A stretch of DNA of 64,000 nucleotides from Bemisia tabaci (Eukaryota; Arthropoda; Insecta; Hemiptera; Aleyrodidae). The notes beneath the pieces are model-generated. The model saw nothing but the letters and a program-made list of their open reading frames with translations, had not been told where the DNA came from and ran no database searches. Where the stretch lies: the NCBI RefSeq assembly GCF_918797505.1, contig NC_092794.1, forward strand, positions 310,001-374,000. Direction: 5' to 3'. This document shows positions 11,000 through 22,001 of the stretch, piece by piece; position 1 is the stretch's first letter; each line of letters opens with the position of its first letter. Both the position numbers and the translations under genes were made by a program.

Positions 11000-13659
11000 G
11001 TTTCTGTACAGAGCTAAATGGATGGTCCAGGGATATGATTGCACCAATGGAAACTCAAACTCAATGAGACAAAATCTGTTCAAGCAATGTTCACTCTTCG
11101 CAAACTGGATCGCCCTCTTGTAAGTATCAATGGAACCTTCCCATCTTCGCAAGATTCAGTGTAACATCTGATTGTCCATCTACCTAGATGGAAGGCTTGC
11201 CTGGAAGATACACATTACCATTAAACGAAAACAACTCGCTTTATCAGCAATCAAATTCTCCTAGCCAATTCCTGTTAGACTGACCAGTTGTTATTTGACC
11301 TCTAAACCAATCTTCAGGTATGGCCAGTCTAAGAGGTATTGTCAAGCTTGTGTTTAGAAACCCTCAACTTTCAATTGACAACAAACTTCAAGGATAGAAA
11401 CAAGTCGGTCATTTTGAGTTCACGAATGACGTTTCCAATGCTCATGCTGGGCACTGGATGTTCTCCAAGTAAAGTGTCAAGTCTCGGAATACGTACTTCA
11501 AATTAATTTTTTTAAATAGTAAGGGTTCGAAAAATTGAATGATCATTTAGGTATTCTTTTGTAACCACCACAGTCGTTTTCTTTAATTATTGTCCCAGTT
11601 TGATTTTTGTTACCATCTTGAAGTTTTATGACGTCAGGCGGGTACCACTTTTGCCAGGCAACTAACCGAAGAATCTGTAGCGTGCATTTCAAATCTTCAC
11701 CTGCCCCTGCTTTCATCAAGATGAGAAGCGGAGGAGGACGCAAAGCATTGTTTGATAAGCGAGATGATGATGAGATATGTGCCTGTTCAATCTGAATTCA
11801 GTTTTTTAGTTTTGAATGATGAAAGAATCTCAAAGGATCGAAATATGACTAATTCTTACCTATAGCTTGCAAAATAACACACTGAGTTAAGAATTTTTCC
11901 AGTATCGTTACAATATCAGTGGAGTACCTAATAGCGGCACCCAGTGTCACAGTATGTCATACATGATGTAGGTAATTCTCATCCAAATAAGAGGAGAATA
12001 AATATTTACCTTCATTACCACCAAGTAGATGAAAGTTCCACTGTGAACTTAGTTGGCCAAAAAAAATGCAAACAATGAAGCAATTATTTTTATTTCCTGA
12101 CTCCAAATGGTAATAATTATGGTAACAATTCTAAGGCATAGTAAAAACTGTATTTATCATTCCTCAATTGATACAAGGTTGACTGTTTGCATGGAGATGA
12201 TAGTACATTAGTTGGGTAATATATTTTTCTGAACTTTAGATTAAGTTGATGAAGGTAGCAGGTTATCGTCAGCAAGAGCTGTTGATAAATGTAGTTTAGA
12301 ATGGTCTATTTTAATTCTTCCAGAGGAGCATCATTAGTATTTAATACAAAACTCTTAGGGTTCTCTGTGATACTATGCCACCTCTTATCAAGAATGTTTA
12401 TGCTGATGTTGTTGCTATCATGGTGATGGAAGAGATAATTTTGGCAAAAATCGGACAAATATGTGGATGCCAAGTTTATAAGAAAATCTCACAAACCAAA
12501 GTGAAAATTGTTTCATGCCTCTTCAATTTTCAGCTTCGCGCTAGGTTCTCGCAAGAAGGTCAACACAACGTGCTGATCTAACTTTTGTGGAATTTCTTGT
12601 TAATTTTAGAATGTGTGCCAAAGTCACAGTAAGTATTCCACAAGAATTGCAAATCTGAAAAATCTAGAAAAATAACAAGTATCTCTCAGCCTCTGCGCAA
12701 TTTGCACCCCTGCTAACAAATTTTGGAGAATAGAGAACACTTTACCCTCAAAACATTTCTTACACTGATTTTGGACTAATAATTATATGTGTACGATGGT
12801 GGATCTGAGCTGTACTTACTTACCAAACTTTGTTAAACGAAGTTGTTACTTAGGGGAAATTCATTAACTGCTGCCAAGGATTCACAAACTCTGACCTTGA
12901 TAAATATTTCCGACATATACTTGAGATACAGTCAGATGTTTAGAATTCTAGACATTCAGTTATTGTTCACATACAAAAGAAATTGACTTACAAATATAGC
13001 CGTTTTATATTTACATAACTGCTCAACAGAACATACCGACAGTTGTGATTAGGTTCTCGACAGCACTCTGATAGAGGTGATAGATAAAGGATCCCTACCC
13101 TGCGGCAAAAATGGAGTTTAATAGATTGAAATTTTGATTCACATGGTACTAATGCTGTCAAGACAAAATTACACTCCACGCACAGTCAAAGAATATTTTG
13201 ATAAGTAAGATTATCCATTTAGGAAATTGCACAAATCAAACCGAAGGACATGGACAAACCAAGGAGCAAGCTCAGGAACTCGGCGATTCAGTTTCTCTCA
13301 CTGCAAGAGGTGGAACCATCAAAAGTACCACTAATGTTAAGTTGAAGGGGTGAATTACTGATTTAAAGAGTGATAAGTCATATTGGGACTTTTTCGAAGA
13401 GATTTAAAGGAAAGAAAAAGAATTGGAAAATGTTCAACTATAAAATTGAACGTAAACAATCCCCCATTGTATCAAAGCTAACACACAAATGAAACAAGCG
13501 CTAAACTCGAGGGGAAAAAGTACGTAAATAGGTTTTGTTTCATGAGGAAAATGGTGAAAAAGTTAGGAAATTCAAATGGGAAATCGAAGCTTTAAGATAT
13601 AAAGAACTTTAAATAATTAATACAGTTTACTTGGAAATGAAGTTAAAGAAGGCAAAGTT
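11000..13659. other. No gene recognised
   Basis: AT-rich sequence with several short frames (for example 11543-11743 minus and 12375-12581 plus). None has a convincing domain or splice pair. The first exon of the FBXL20-like gene could lie in or beyond this interval but was not identified. Confidence 0.45.
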
Positions 13660-14765
13660 CCCTAGTAGCACATCTTGTAATATAATTCGAGAAAAAAAAA
13701 TTAAAACTGGTAAATTTTACAAGTACGAAAGATGTACGTAAAAGAACTCGTAAAAAATCAGAGTTTGAGAACTTAACGTAAAAAATTTGTGATCAAAGAC
13801 ATAAAAAAAAACTAGGGGATTGAACTGAAATCTGTACGTAAAAAATTCGCGATTTTTTACATGTAGAAAATTAGGAAAAAAATGTCTGAACGGAAAATTC
13901 GCTGAATTGACCGAACAGGAGATACCTTTGTAGTTTTTATGACAAGGAAATCAAGCAAAAAATTCTGATGTCCCCTAAAGATTGTTTGTAAAAAAAAGTA
14001 CAGCCCGAAAACTGGATACAAAAACACATTGTTCTGAACAAAGAAGCCAGAGTTTTTAAAAGTTCGAGAAGATTTTAATAACTTATCTTCATTAAAATAG
14101 TTAAGACATTCTTATAAAAAATTATAAAAAATTGATGCATGTTAATAATATTTAAGAAAAGAAAAAGAAAAAAGGGGGGACATATTATTAAAATGTACAT
14201 AATTTTTTTCACATATTCCTGAACAACAAAGGTACTTTTGAAAGTAGGTATACCACCTTTAAAATATCCATGATAAATATTAGTTTTTGCCTTTATCCAG
14301 TTTTTCCAAATTCAAAAAATATTCCGCAATACGTTCTCACGCATATTCAACAATAAAAATATTCACTTATACAGCGCAAATTCGCCCCTCTAATACAGAA
14401 GCCTCGTTTGCTCAGTAAGTAGCGCATTCGATTCCTGATAGGCAGGTCCCAGGTTCAATTCCCGACAGGTAGATAATAATTTGAAAGTTGATCTCAAGGA
14501 GAATTAATTGACTACAGATTCAGATGGGTAAGAAGTCTATTTTTTTCTTTACAATTTATCATTTTAATCAATTTCAGGAAGCAAGAGTTTTTTTGCTCAT
14601 AACTTTTTACGGAAAGAAACTCGATTTTTTTGCGTAAAAAATCTTGTACTCTTTACGAATTATTCCTGTAAAAAAGACTACATCGGCATTTCATTTTTGG
14701 TCTATTTTATGTCTTTTTTTACGAATTTTTTTTTTGGTAAATTTTACGTCTTTGTGCTACTAGGG
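13660..14765. mobile_element. TIR element with CCCTAGTAGCACA ends
   Basis: The left end is CCCTAGTAGCACA and the right end is its exact inverse, TGTGCTACTAGGG. Sub-terminal motifs built on ACGTAAAAAAT recur inverted near both sides (about 13670-13860 and 14600-14750). A tRNA-like stretch lies inside at 14398-14471. The flank gives at most a TT duplication, so the superfamily cannot be named. No transposase frame is seen. Confidence 0.7.
14398..14471 (+). repeat. tRNA-like sequence (SINE head or pseudo-tRNA)
   Basis: An A-box-like GCTCAGTAAGTAGCGC is followed at tRNA spacing by a B-box-like GGTTCAATTCC. The acceptor and anticodon stems do not pair properly, so I do not call a functional tRNA. 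It is more likely the head of a tRNA-derived SINE carried in the surrounding TIR element. Confidence 0.5.
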
Positions 14766-16570
14766 TTATGGAAACTAGGAAAGAACAGGGTATTTTGTAG
14801 GAAAGGGTTGGTAGGTCTAGAATTGAATCGACGTATCGACATATTGAACAGTGACTATCGATAGTCTCGAAAAACCCGTGTAAAATACACACTAATACTA
14901 TAAGCTGTTATGAGGGATCTTATGAAAATGCACACACACATATAAAAAATCGCTCGATAGCCATAAAAATCCCCATTTAAACACGGCAAAACCCCACTGG
15001 CGATCGACTTTTTTCGAGATTTTTACATTGATGAAATGGCAAGGGTGATAGGAAAGTTATCTCCAGTTGATCACGGGGAGAACAATAAATCATTCGCTCT
15101 ATCTGGCTGTGCGCTGCACAATTAAGTATAGGTCTCCGTCTCTTCATAAAACATTCTTTTTTGTTTTCTTTATCAAGAGCTTTAAGTAAGTAAGTAAGTA
15201 AGTAAAGGCCGGGCTGACCGGCGAGGCGCCCCCCAAGGGGCCAAGGCAACTGGCTACTGCCGTCGTGCACCCCGAAGTTGGACCGTGCTCCTTATAGTCC
15301 AGGCATTATAGGAAAAATAGAAAAAAAAATTTATATATAAGGTTTTATGTGCCCAAGTTGTTCATTGGGGTGCCAGGGACTCCCAGCAAAAAGTCCCCAA
15401 GAATCCCCTGTACGCTCGACCCCCCGCCCCCCCAAAACCGCCAAAAAATCGACCTTTCCTCGGTTTTTCGTAAATATCTCAAAAAGAATTGGTTTTAGCG
15501 AAAAATGAGTTATCTAGTGAATAAAAGTTCATAAAATTTCCAATAAAAATGACTCCTATGAATTTTTTTGTAAAACGACTTTGAACCCCTCAAAATGGCC
15601 GCCGAAAAAACGGGCATTTACGGAAATTTCAGTTTTTTCCCGAAAATGCCCATTTTTCTTTGAAACGGCTGCTTTCATGTAAATGTTCATGGCGGATTCT
15701 GAAAGAGCGTTGAATTTCACATCAGAAATGATTAACATCGATCATTTTAGACTCACAGTAGATCTACGAAAATACGATATATCGAAGCTCTTCCGCCCGG
15801 GCCTAACAAATCAAGTACTGGGTACATACTCAGTACTGGTAAGTACTCATTTAAGTTTACGGTACGGAAGCGTTCAAATATCGCGTAATGCATCTGAAGA
15901 GGGAGGAGAGTCGGGATTCTCCCATCCAGAAAACAGAAATTGTGCATTGAGAGTTGGGGGGGGGGGGGGGGCTGAAAAATAGAAATAGAGCATTATTTTA
16001 TAATTAAATGATTCCTCTTTTTCACTTCGATTTGTCTCTAGTAAAGCAATAAAACACATTTTTAAATGTTCACTTTTTCACTTCGATACCTCCAGCTCCA
16101 GTACAGATGGTTGTAAGCGGGGGAGGGGGGGGGGGGGGTACTCAGATTTTTTGAACGATTATCTTTTTAAGCGTAAGGTGTTCATGTACTACTTTGAGCT
16201 TGAATAGAGTCAATTATAAAACCGTGCTAAAGAACAAATGATCAGTATATTAATCACAAATAATATTTTCGATATGTTTCACTTAATAATCATTGTAAAG
16301 CAGTGTATTCTAATTAATTACAATTACTTATTCGAGAGCAAGTGGTTGCCCAATAACTTTTTTGAAGGAATGTCCAGCTGTAAAACTTAGAGAAAAGTCT
16401 TACAATAATCGTCGTCTTTTTGGCCTAAGTGCGTAATTGATTACAACTTTTTCTCTCTTCTTTTCCATCTCTTTTTCTTGTTTATCTTCTTCTCCTTCTT
16501 CTTCCGCCTTATTGCCGCTCAATTCTAGTGTTGCCCTCACGTCATCCATATTGACCTTTTCTTCTTCTCC

Positions 16571-16864
16571 TTACTCGTCTGTATTAAGCACAAGCGAGTT
16601 ATCACACGAGATGCCGTTGCAATGCAAGCAAACGTTTGAACATTTCAGGCCTGTTTTTCTACAACCGCACGATTTTCTGCAACCCTTAACACAGTCACTG
16701 AAAATTGCGTCCAAAACTTGTTTAGGTGCAGGCCCTAAAGTGGTACGTACAGGAGTAAGCTGCGGATCCAATTTCCACCCCAAATTTAAAGGCGAGAGTG
16801 CATTAAGTACCGAGCCACGTTTGAATTTGAAGGAATGCTCTAAAACCGTGCAATTTGGCGGCAT
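16571..16864 (-). pseudogene. CXC-type cysteine-rich ORF, left palindrome arm
   Basis: A 97-residue frame encodes the same protein as the right arm. It starts MPPNCTVLEHSF, continues with LGWKLDPQLTPV and APKQVLDAI, and ends in a cysteine-rich block of pattern CxxxCxxxCxCxxxGLxCxxxCxxCxxxxC (residues about 57-86). Blocks of this order (PPxxxxxxHSxR, WGWxL, LxPVxT, PAPxxLL, then a Tesmin/TSO1-like CXC cluster) are common in repeat-associated proteins of invertebrates. The frame looks like the C-terminal end of a longer element protein whose 5' part is gone. Biochemical role unknown; metal binding is likely from the cysteines. Confidence 0.6.
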
Positions 16865-17318
16865 CTTCTGTCGGCGGTAGAATTTCGAGACTACTTGTTT
16901 TAGCCGTGACTGAACCTTTTTTAAACCTGATGAAACGATGTTCGTTCAAACTTTCGATATTTTTATTTGCATGATAAAGTCCGATATATATTAATCGGAC
17001 GTTGCCTATTAATAATATGATAATAAATATGCAGATATATAATATGCTTGGAATAAGAATGGCACAGCCACAACGCGGATCGAGGGTGGAAGTCCGTGCA
17101 ACTGCTAGAGATCAGTTCTCGAAGTAATCGCAAATCGCAAAACATAGGAAGGAGCCCGACGAAATAAATTCGATGGGGGGCAACGAGAGGCGAAAGTGGA
17201 ATTTTTATGAAACCGAAGCCCCTCCAAAATGCGACAATGCGAAGACAAAACAAAAAACGTGGCCTCATCTTTTCACATCGACGTCTTCGCAGGCTTGGAC
17301 CATGCTTATCGTTCCTGT

Positions 17319-17746
17319 TAGAGTCCCCTTATACCCAGAGTTAAGACAACTGGATTATCAGCTGACTGGCAGCCGGCCTTGGCTGGCCATGGAGGCCGAA
17401 ACGAGTGCACCCAAACGAACGATATTGAGGGATGTCTGTCACATAAAAACAACAACATCAACAAATTGATCAATTAAAAAGAAAATGAGATTGGTTTGTG
17501 AATAATTTCTTAATCTCTATTGCCATTTTGGACCGATAGAAATAACAATTTACTCTTGATAAACCACAATTAGGTAATATTTTCATTATTCTTGTTGACA
17601 TTCGAGGTACCGCCATCTTGGTGCACTCGTTTCGGCCTCCATGAGCGAGAACCAATCAAAATTGGATTTTTTTTTAGGCCACTTTCAGCCCAACCCTGGC
17701 CCAACCAAAAGTGAGTTGTCTTAACTCTGGATATAAAGGGACTCTA
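17319..17746. mobile_element. hAT MITE (family A) in the palindrome loop, TSD GTTCCTGT
   Basis: The ends are TAGAGTCCCCTTATACC and GGATATAAAGGGACTCTA. GTTCCTGT flanks both sides (17311-17318 and 17747-17754), a perfect 8-bp duplication. TAGAG fits the hAT end consensus YARNG. The interior contains the inverted block GGAGGCCGAAACGAGTGCACC / GGTGCACTCGTTTCGGCCTCC. This 0.43-kb family recurs at 22002, 29111, 34132 and elsewhere in the window. Confidence 0.93.
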
Positions 17747-18414
17747 GTTCCTGTATGTTAAACCGTTGCGCGGCTAAGCGGAGGAAGGGTAATGGGTGAC
17801 ACCCCCCCCCCCCCCACAATCACCACTCCTTTCCCTCCGATAATGGCCTTAAAAAGGAGTAAAAGGCTAATACAAACGACCCCCGAGTGAAAAAAGTATG
17901 ACTTTAGTGTCATTAGAACCCCGGCCGCAAATGTTTAACTACCTAGTGCTTGATTTGATAGGCCCGAGCATAAGCATGGTCCAAGCCTGCGAAGACGTCG
18001 ATGTGAAAAGATGAGGCCACGTTTTTTGTTTTGTCTTCGCATTGTCGCATTTTGGAGGGGCTTCGGTTTCATAAAAATTCCACTTTCGCCTCTCGTTGCC
18101 CCCCATCGAATTTATTTCGTCGGGCTCCTTCCTATGTTTTGCGATTTGCGATTACTTCGAGAACTGATCTCTAGCAGTTGCACGGACTTCCACCCTCGAT
18201 CCGCGTTGTGGCTGTGCCATTCTTATTCCAAGCATATTATATATCTGCATATTTATTATCATATTATTAATAGGCAACGTCCGATTAATATATATCGGAC
18301 TTTATCATGCAAATAAAAATATCGAAAGTTTGAACGAACATCGTTTCATCAGGTTTAAAAAAGGTTCAGTCACGGCTAAAACAAGTAGTCTCGAAATTCT
18401 ACCGCCGACAGAAG

Positions 18415-18708
18415 ATGCCGCCAAATTGCACGGTTTTAGAGCATTCCTTCAAATTCAAACGTGGCTCGGTACTTAATGCACTCTCGCCTTTAAATTTGGG
18501 GTGGAAATTGGATCCGCAGCTTACTCCTGTACGTACCACTTTAGGGCCTGCACCTAAACAAGTTTTGGACGCAATTTTCAGTGACTGTGTTAAGGGTTGC
18601 AGAAAATCGTGCGGTTGTAGAAAAACAGGCCTGAAATGTTCAAACGTTTGCTTGCATTGCAACGGCATCTCGTGTGATAACTCGCTTGTGCTTAATACAG
18701 ACGAGTAA
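18415..18708 (+). pseudogene. CXC-type cysteine-rich ORF, right palindrome arm
   Basis: The frame is identical in length and sequence to the minus-strand frame in the left arm. The shared motifs are LGWKLDPQLTPV, APKQVLDAIFSDC and CRKSCGCRKTGLKC, and the stop follows LNTDE. The identity of the two copies reflects recent origin of, or gene conversion between, the palindrome arms, and does not by itself show selection on the protein. A purine-rich coding-like stretch (KEEEGEE-type) follows the stop to 18842. Confidence 0.6.
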
Positions 18709-20465
18709 GGAGAAGAAGAAAAGGTCAATATGGATGACGTGAGGGCAACACTAGAATTGAGCGGCAATAAGGCGGAAGAAGAAGGAGAAGAAGATAAACA
18801 AGAAAAAGAGATGGAAAAGAAGAGAGAAAAAGTTGTAATCAATTACGCACTTAGGCCAAAAAGACGACGATTATTGTAAGACTTTTCTCTAAGTTTTACA
18901 GCTGGACATTCCTTCAAAAAAGTTATTGGGCAACCACTTGCTCTCGAATAAGTAATTGTAATTAATTAGAATACACTGCTTTACAATGATTATTAAGTGA
19001 AACATATCGAAAATATTATTTGTGATTAATATACTGATCATTTGTTCTTTAGCACGGTTTTATAATTGACTCTATTCAAGCTCAAAGTAGTACATGAACA
19101 CCTTACGCTTAAAAAGATAATCGTTCAAAAAATCTGAGTACCCCCCCCCCCCTCCCCCCCGCTTACAACCATCTGTACTGGAGCTGGAGGTATCGAAGTG
19201 AAAAAGTGAACATTTAAAAATGTGTTTTATTGCTTTACTAGAGACAAATCGAAGTGAAAAAGAGGAATCATTTAATTATAAAATAATGCTCTATTTCTAT
19301 TTTTCAGCCCCCCCCCCCCCCCCCCAACTCTCAATGCACAATTTCTGTTTTCTGGATGGGAGAATCCCGACTCTCCTCCCTCTTCAGATGCATTACGCGA
19401 TATTTGAACGCTTCCGTACCGTAAACTTAAATGAGTACTTACCAGTACTGAGTATGTACCCAGTACTTGATTTGTTAGGCCCGGGCGGAAGAGCTTCGAT
19501 ATATCGTATTTTCGTAGATCTACTGTGAGTCTAAAATGATCGATGTTAATCATTTCTGATGTGAAATTCAACGCTCTTTCAGAATCCGCCATGAACATTT
19601 ACATGAAAGCAGCCGTTTCAAAGAAAAATGGGCATTTTCGGGAAAAAACTGAAATTTCCGTAAATGCCCGTTTTTTTCGGCGGCCATTTTGAGGGGTTCA
19701 AAGTCGTTTTACAAAAAAATTCATAGGAGTCATTTTTATTGGAAATTTTATGAACTTTTATTCACTAGATAACTCATTTTTCGCTAAAACCAATTCTTTT
19801 TGAGATATTTACGAAAAACCGAGGAAAGGTCGATTTTTTGGCGGTTTTGGGGGGGCGGGGGGTCGAGCGTACAGGGGATTCTTGGGGACTTTTTGCTGGG
19901 AGTCCCTGGCACCCCAATGAACAACTTGGGCACATAAAACCTTATATATAAATTTTTTTTTCTAATCGCCGATTTTTGATCTAATATGCCTGGACTATTA
20001 ACTTTTAACTTCGTACTATTGACACATTGTGTATCCTCAATATTCCCGCAAGGCTCAGCGGCCGTCTGATAGCCAACGGAAGGTCTTTATCAAAGACTGT
20101 GGCAGACGCTGCAGAGCACGGAATTTCGGAGCACCGCCATGCCTCCACCGAGTTGGACTGTGTTGTTGCAATCTACACTGATAGGTAGCGCTGGCAGTCG
20201 CGCACACTACGAGTGATTACCGATTTATCACAACCCAGTCGAACAGTGCAGACGATTACTTACTGGGTGATCATGTCCCTCCCGCACCCTGTTACCTCGA
20301 AGGGTCAGGGTATTGGAGTGGCATAGTCATCCACAGTCACGATGACTGATATTTGAGTGTCCTCAAATATCAGTCACCTCCGGGGATTGAACCCGGGACC
20401 TCAGTGTTGGCAGCGAACTGCCTTGACCACTACACCACTGAGGCTGACTTATCAAGAGCTTTAAG

Positions 20466-21880
20466 CTTTCTCTGATTTGGGTTAACTTTGGCCTTCTTTG
20501 CTAGGCAAGAAGTAATCGCTTTTGATTAGTTCATATCCATGCTCTAGACCTTCAAATTTTGAGAGACTGAGGCTGGGTGGAGTCAGTTTCTGCAGGTTCA
20601 CTAGCCTATCCCTGTAACATTTGTCGCCACCACTGGGACTGGCACTCGGTACTTGTAGGTCTAGAATGAGACGCACTGACCACTAAGCCAACCTAGCTGG
20701 CTGCCGAACATTGAGTTTATCCAAATTTCTGGAGACACATATCTTCCCAGACTGACAAACACCCTATGGTTCATTCACACTGGAATCCTCCATTGTCATG
20801 CTACCGATGTTAACAGAACTATGCACTGAAAATATCAAGTGACAACCTGAACTTTCATCTTCTTCATCAGTGGAACTCTTATCCCTCACCAGTATGCATC
20901 TAATTTTAAGGCCTTCAAACACCATCAAATTCCGAAACCAATTCCCAAGTGTCAGAAATCATCAATCCTAAATTTGTTACTTTGAATTATTCTCCAATGA
21001 AGACTTAGCAGAGATGTTCTGTGCGGCAAGAAATGAAGAATGGTGCAACTCTGTTGGCATCAAAATTGGACAGGCTGTCCGATTGGTTCAAAATTTGATT
21101 GCCTGTAGAGGCCTTTAGATAAACTTTAAACTTTGTCATGAAAGATTTGTAGGATGGTCACATTAACCTATCCAAAGTGTTATCCATAGAATTGGACAGT
21201 TGGTAATGGCCCACGGACAGGTTCCGATTCCTTCTCTTCCAAAAAAAAAAAAGAAATTGAGCTACGTACGTTCATTGTCTAACAGAAGACCTTCCTTAGC
21301 AATCAATATAGATTTTAATTGTTACTGTAGACTTGAATTATTACTATAAGGTTAGAAATTGTAATGTCTCAGTATGCAGATGGTCAATGAAGTTGATTAC
21401 TGTCAACATTTATTATTCCTTTGAGTCAAATTCAAATTGAGTGAGGGCAACTGGGCAAAGGGCCCAAAGAAATAGAAGTCTGGTCGCATGTGTAGAGTGA
21501 AACAAATTCCTAGGAAATATTGTGATAGAGATAAAGAAATATCAAAAAAGTTGGAGCTTAAGGACACCTACCTTGACGTTCACAGAACAAAGGAGAGAAT
21601 AAGTTGAGACGGAAGATTGCAATTGAAAATTGACTAAATGGGCTATTTCAGATCGCAGATTACAGACAGACATACGAAAAAAAGCTAAGAGACATGGTAC
21701 TGGTGTATGAAGTTAATTTTCGAAATGCGAAATGTAAACAAGTTTCATGAGTTCAGTGCTTATGGAAGAGAACTTGGGTATTTTGTATTTTGATAATCAC
21801 GAACAAACACAGAATACACAGAATAAATAGACTTCAATGTACTGGAGCGCCGATGAAGCCACTTTTCGAGGCTGTTTTGT
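20466..21880. other. No gene recognised
   Basis: This stretch has no splice-bounded coding sequence that I can defend. A minus frame at 20482-20676 has no known domain. An 11-base A run occurs at 21241. A degenerate hAT family-A end (TAGAGTCCCTTAATAG) is at 21882-21897. Confidence 0.5.
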
Positions 21881-22001
21881 CTAGAGTCCCTTAATAGCGT
21901 TCAGCCCACCTACAAATAATAATAGGGGCCTCAAAGAGGCTCATCGATGGAACTGTTGACTGTTGCCTTTCAAAGATCGTCGGCATCTTTGGGGTTGGGG
22001 G

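Larger units (their letters stand above)
15295..19997. mobile_element. Giant palindromic (foldback) element, 4.7 kb
   Basis: Two near-identical arms of about 2 kb (15295 to about 17308, and about 17973 to 19997) face each other. The termini are TAGTCCAGGCAT and its inverse. TTA stands outside both ends, a possible 3-bp duplication; removing the element restores a continuous SINE. Arm differences are mostly lengths of poly-G/C runs plus about 20 bases near the right end. Each arm carries one copy of a CXC-domain open frame. The loop holds an independent hAT MITE (17319-17746). The superfamily is not certain; a 3-bp TTA duplication is seen in PIF/Harbinger elements but no matching transposase is present. 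Confidence 0.85.
15187..20448 (-). mobile_element. tRNA-derived SINE with 17-bp TSD, split by a 4.7-kb insertion
   Basis: On the minus strand the head (20448 to about 20370) has a Pol III A-box-like TGGTGTAGTGG and a B-box GGTTCAATCC. The body runs to 19998 and resumes at 15294. The tail is a CTTA microsatellite (15187-15202). The 17-bp direct repeat TTATCAAGAGCTTTAAG flanks both sides (15170-15186 and 20449-20465), the mark of LINE-driven retroposition. The net length is about 560 bases. A related truncated copy is at 61457-61760. Confidence 0.85.

Noticed and set aside
11543..11743. Possible minus-strand exon
   Set aside because: A weak acceptor can be placed but no matching donor and phase with the FBXL20-like exons, and the peptide is unrecognised.
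16437..16880. 147-residue frame on the plus strand of the palindrome, mirrored at 18399-18842 on the minus strand
   Set aside because: It is antisense to the CXC-domain frame, serine-rich from complementary purine tracts, and has no known domain.
16963..17268. 101-residue frame (minus) with an identical twin at 18011-18316 (plus)
   Set aside because: Its duplication only reflects the palindrome; composition is that of random AT-rich sequence and no domain was recognised.
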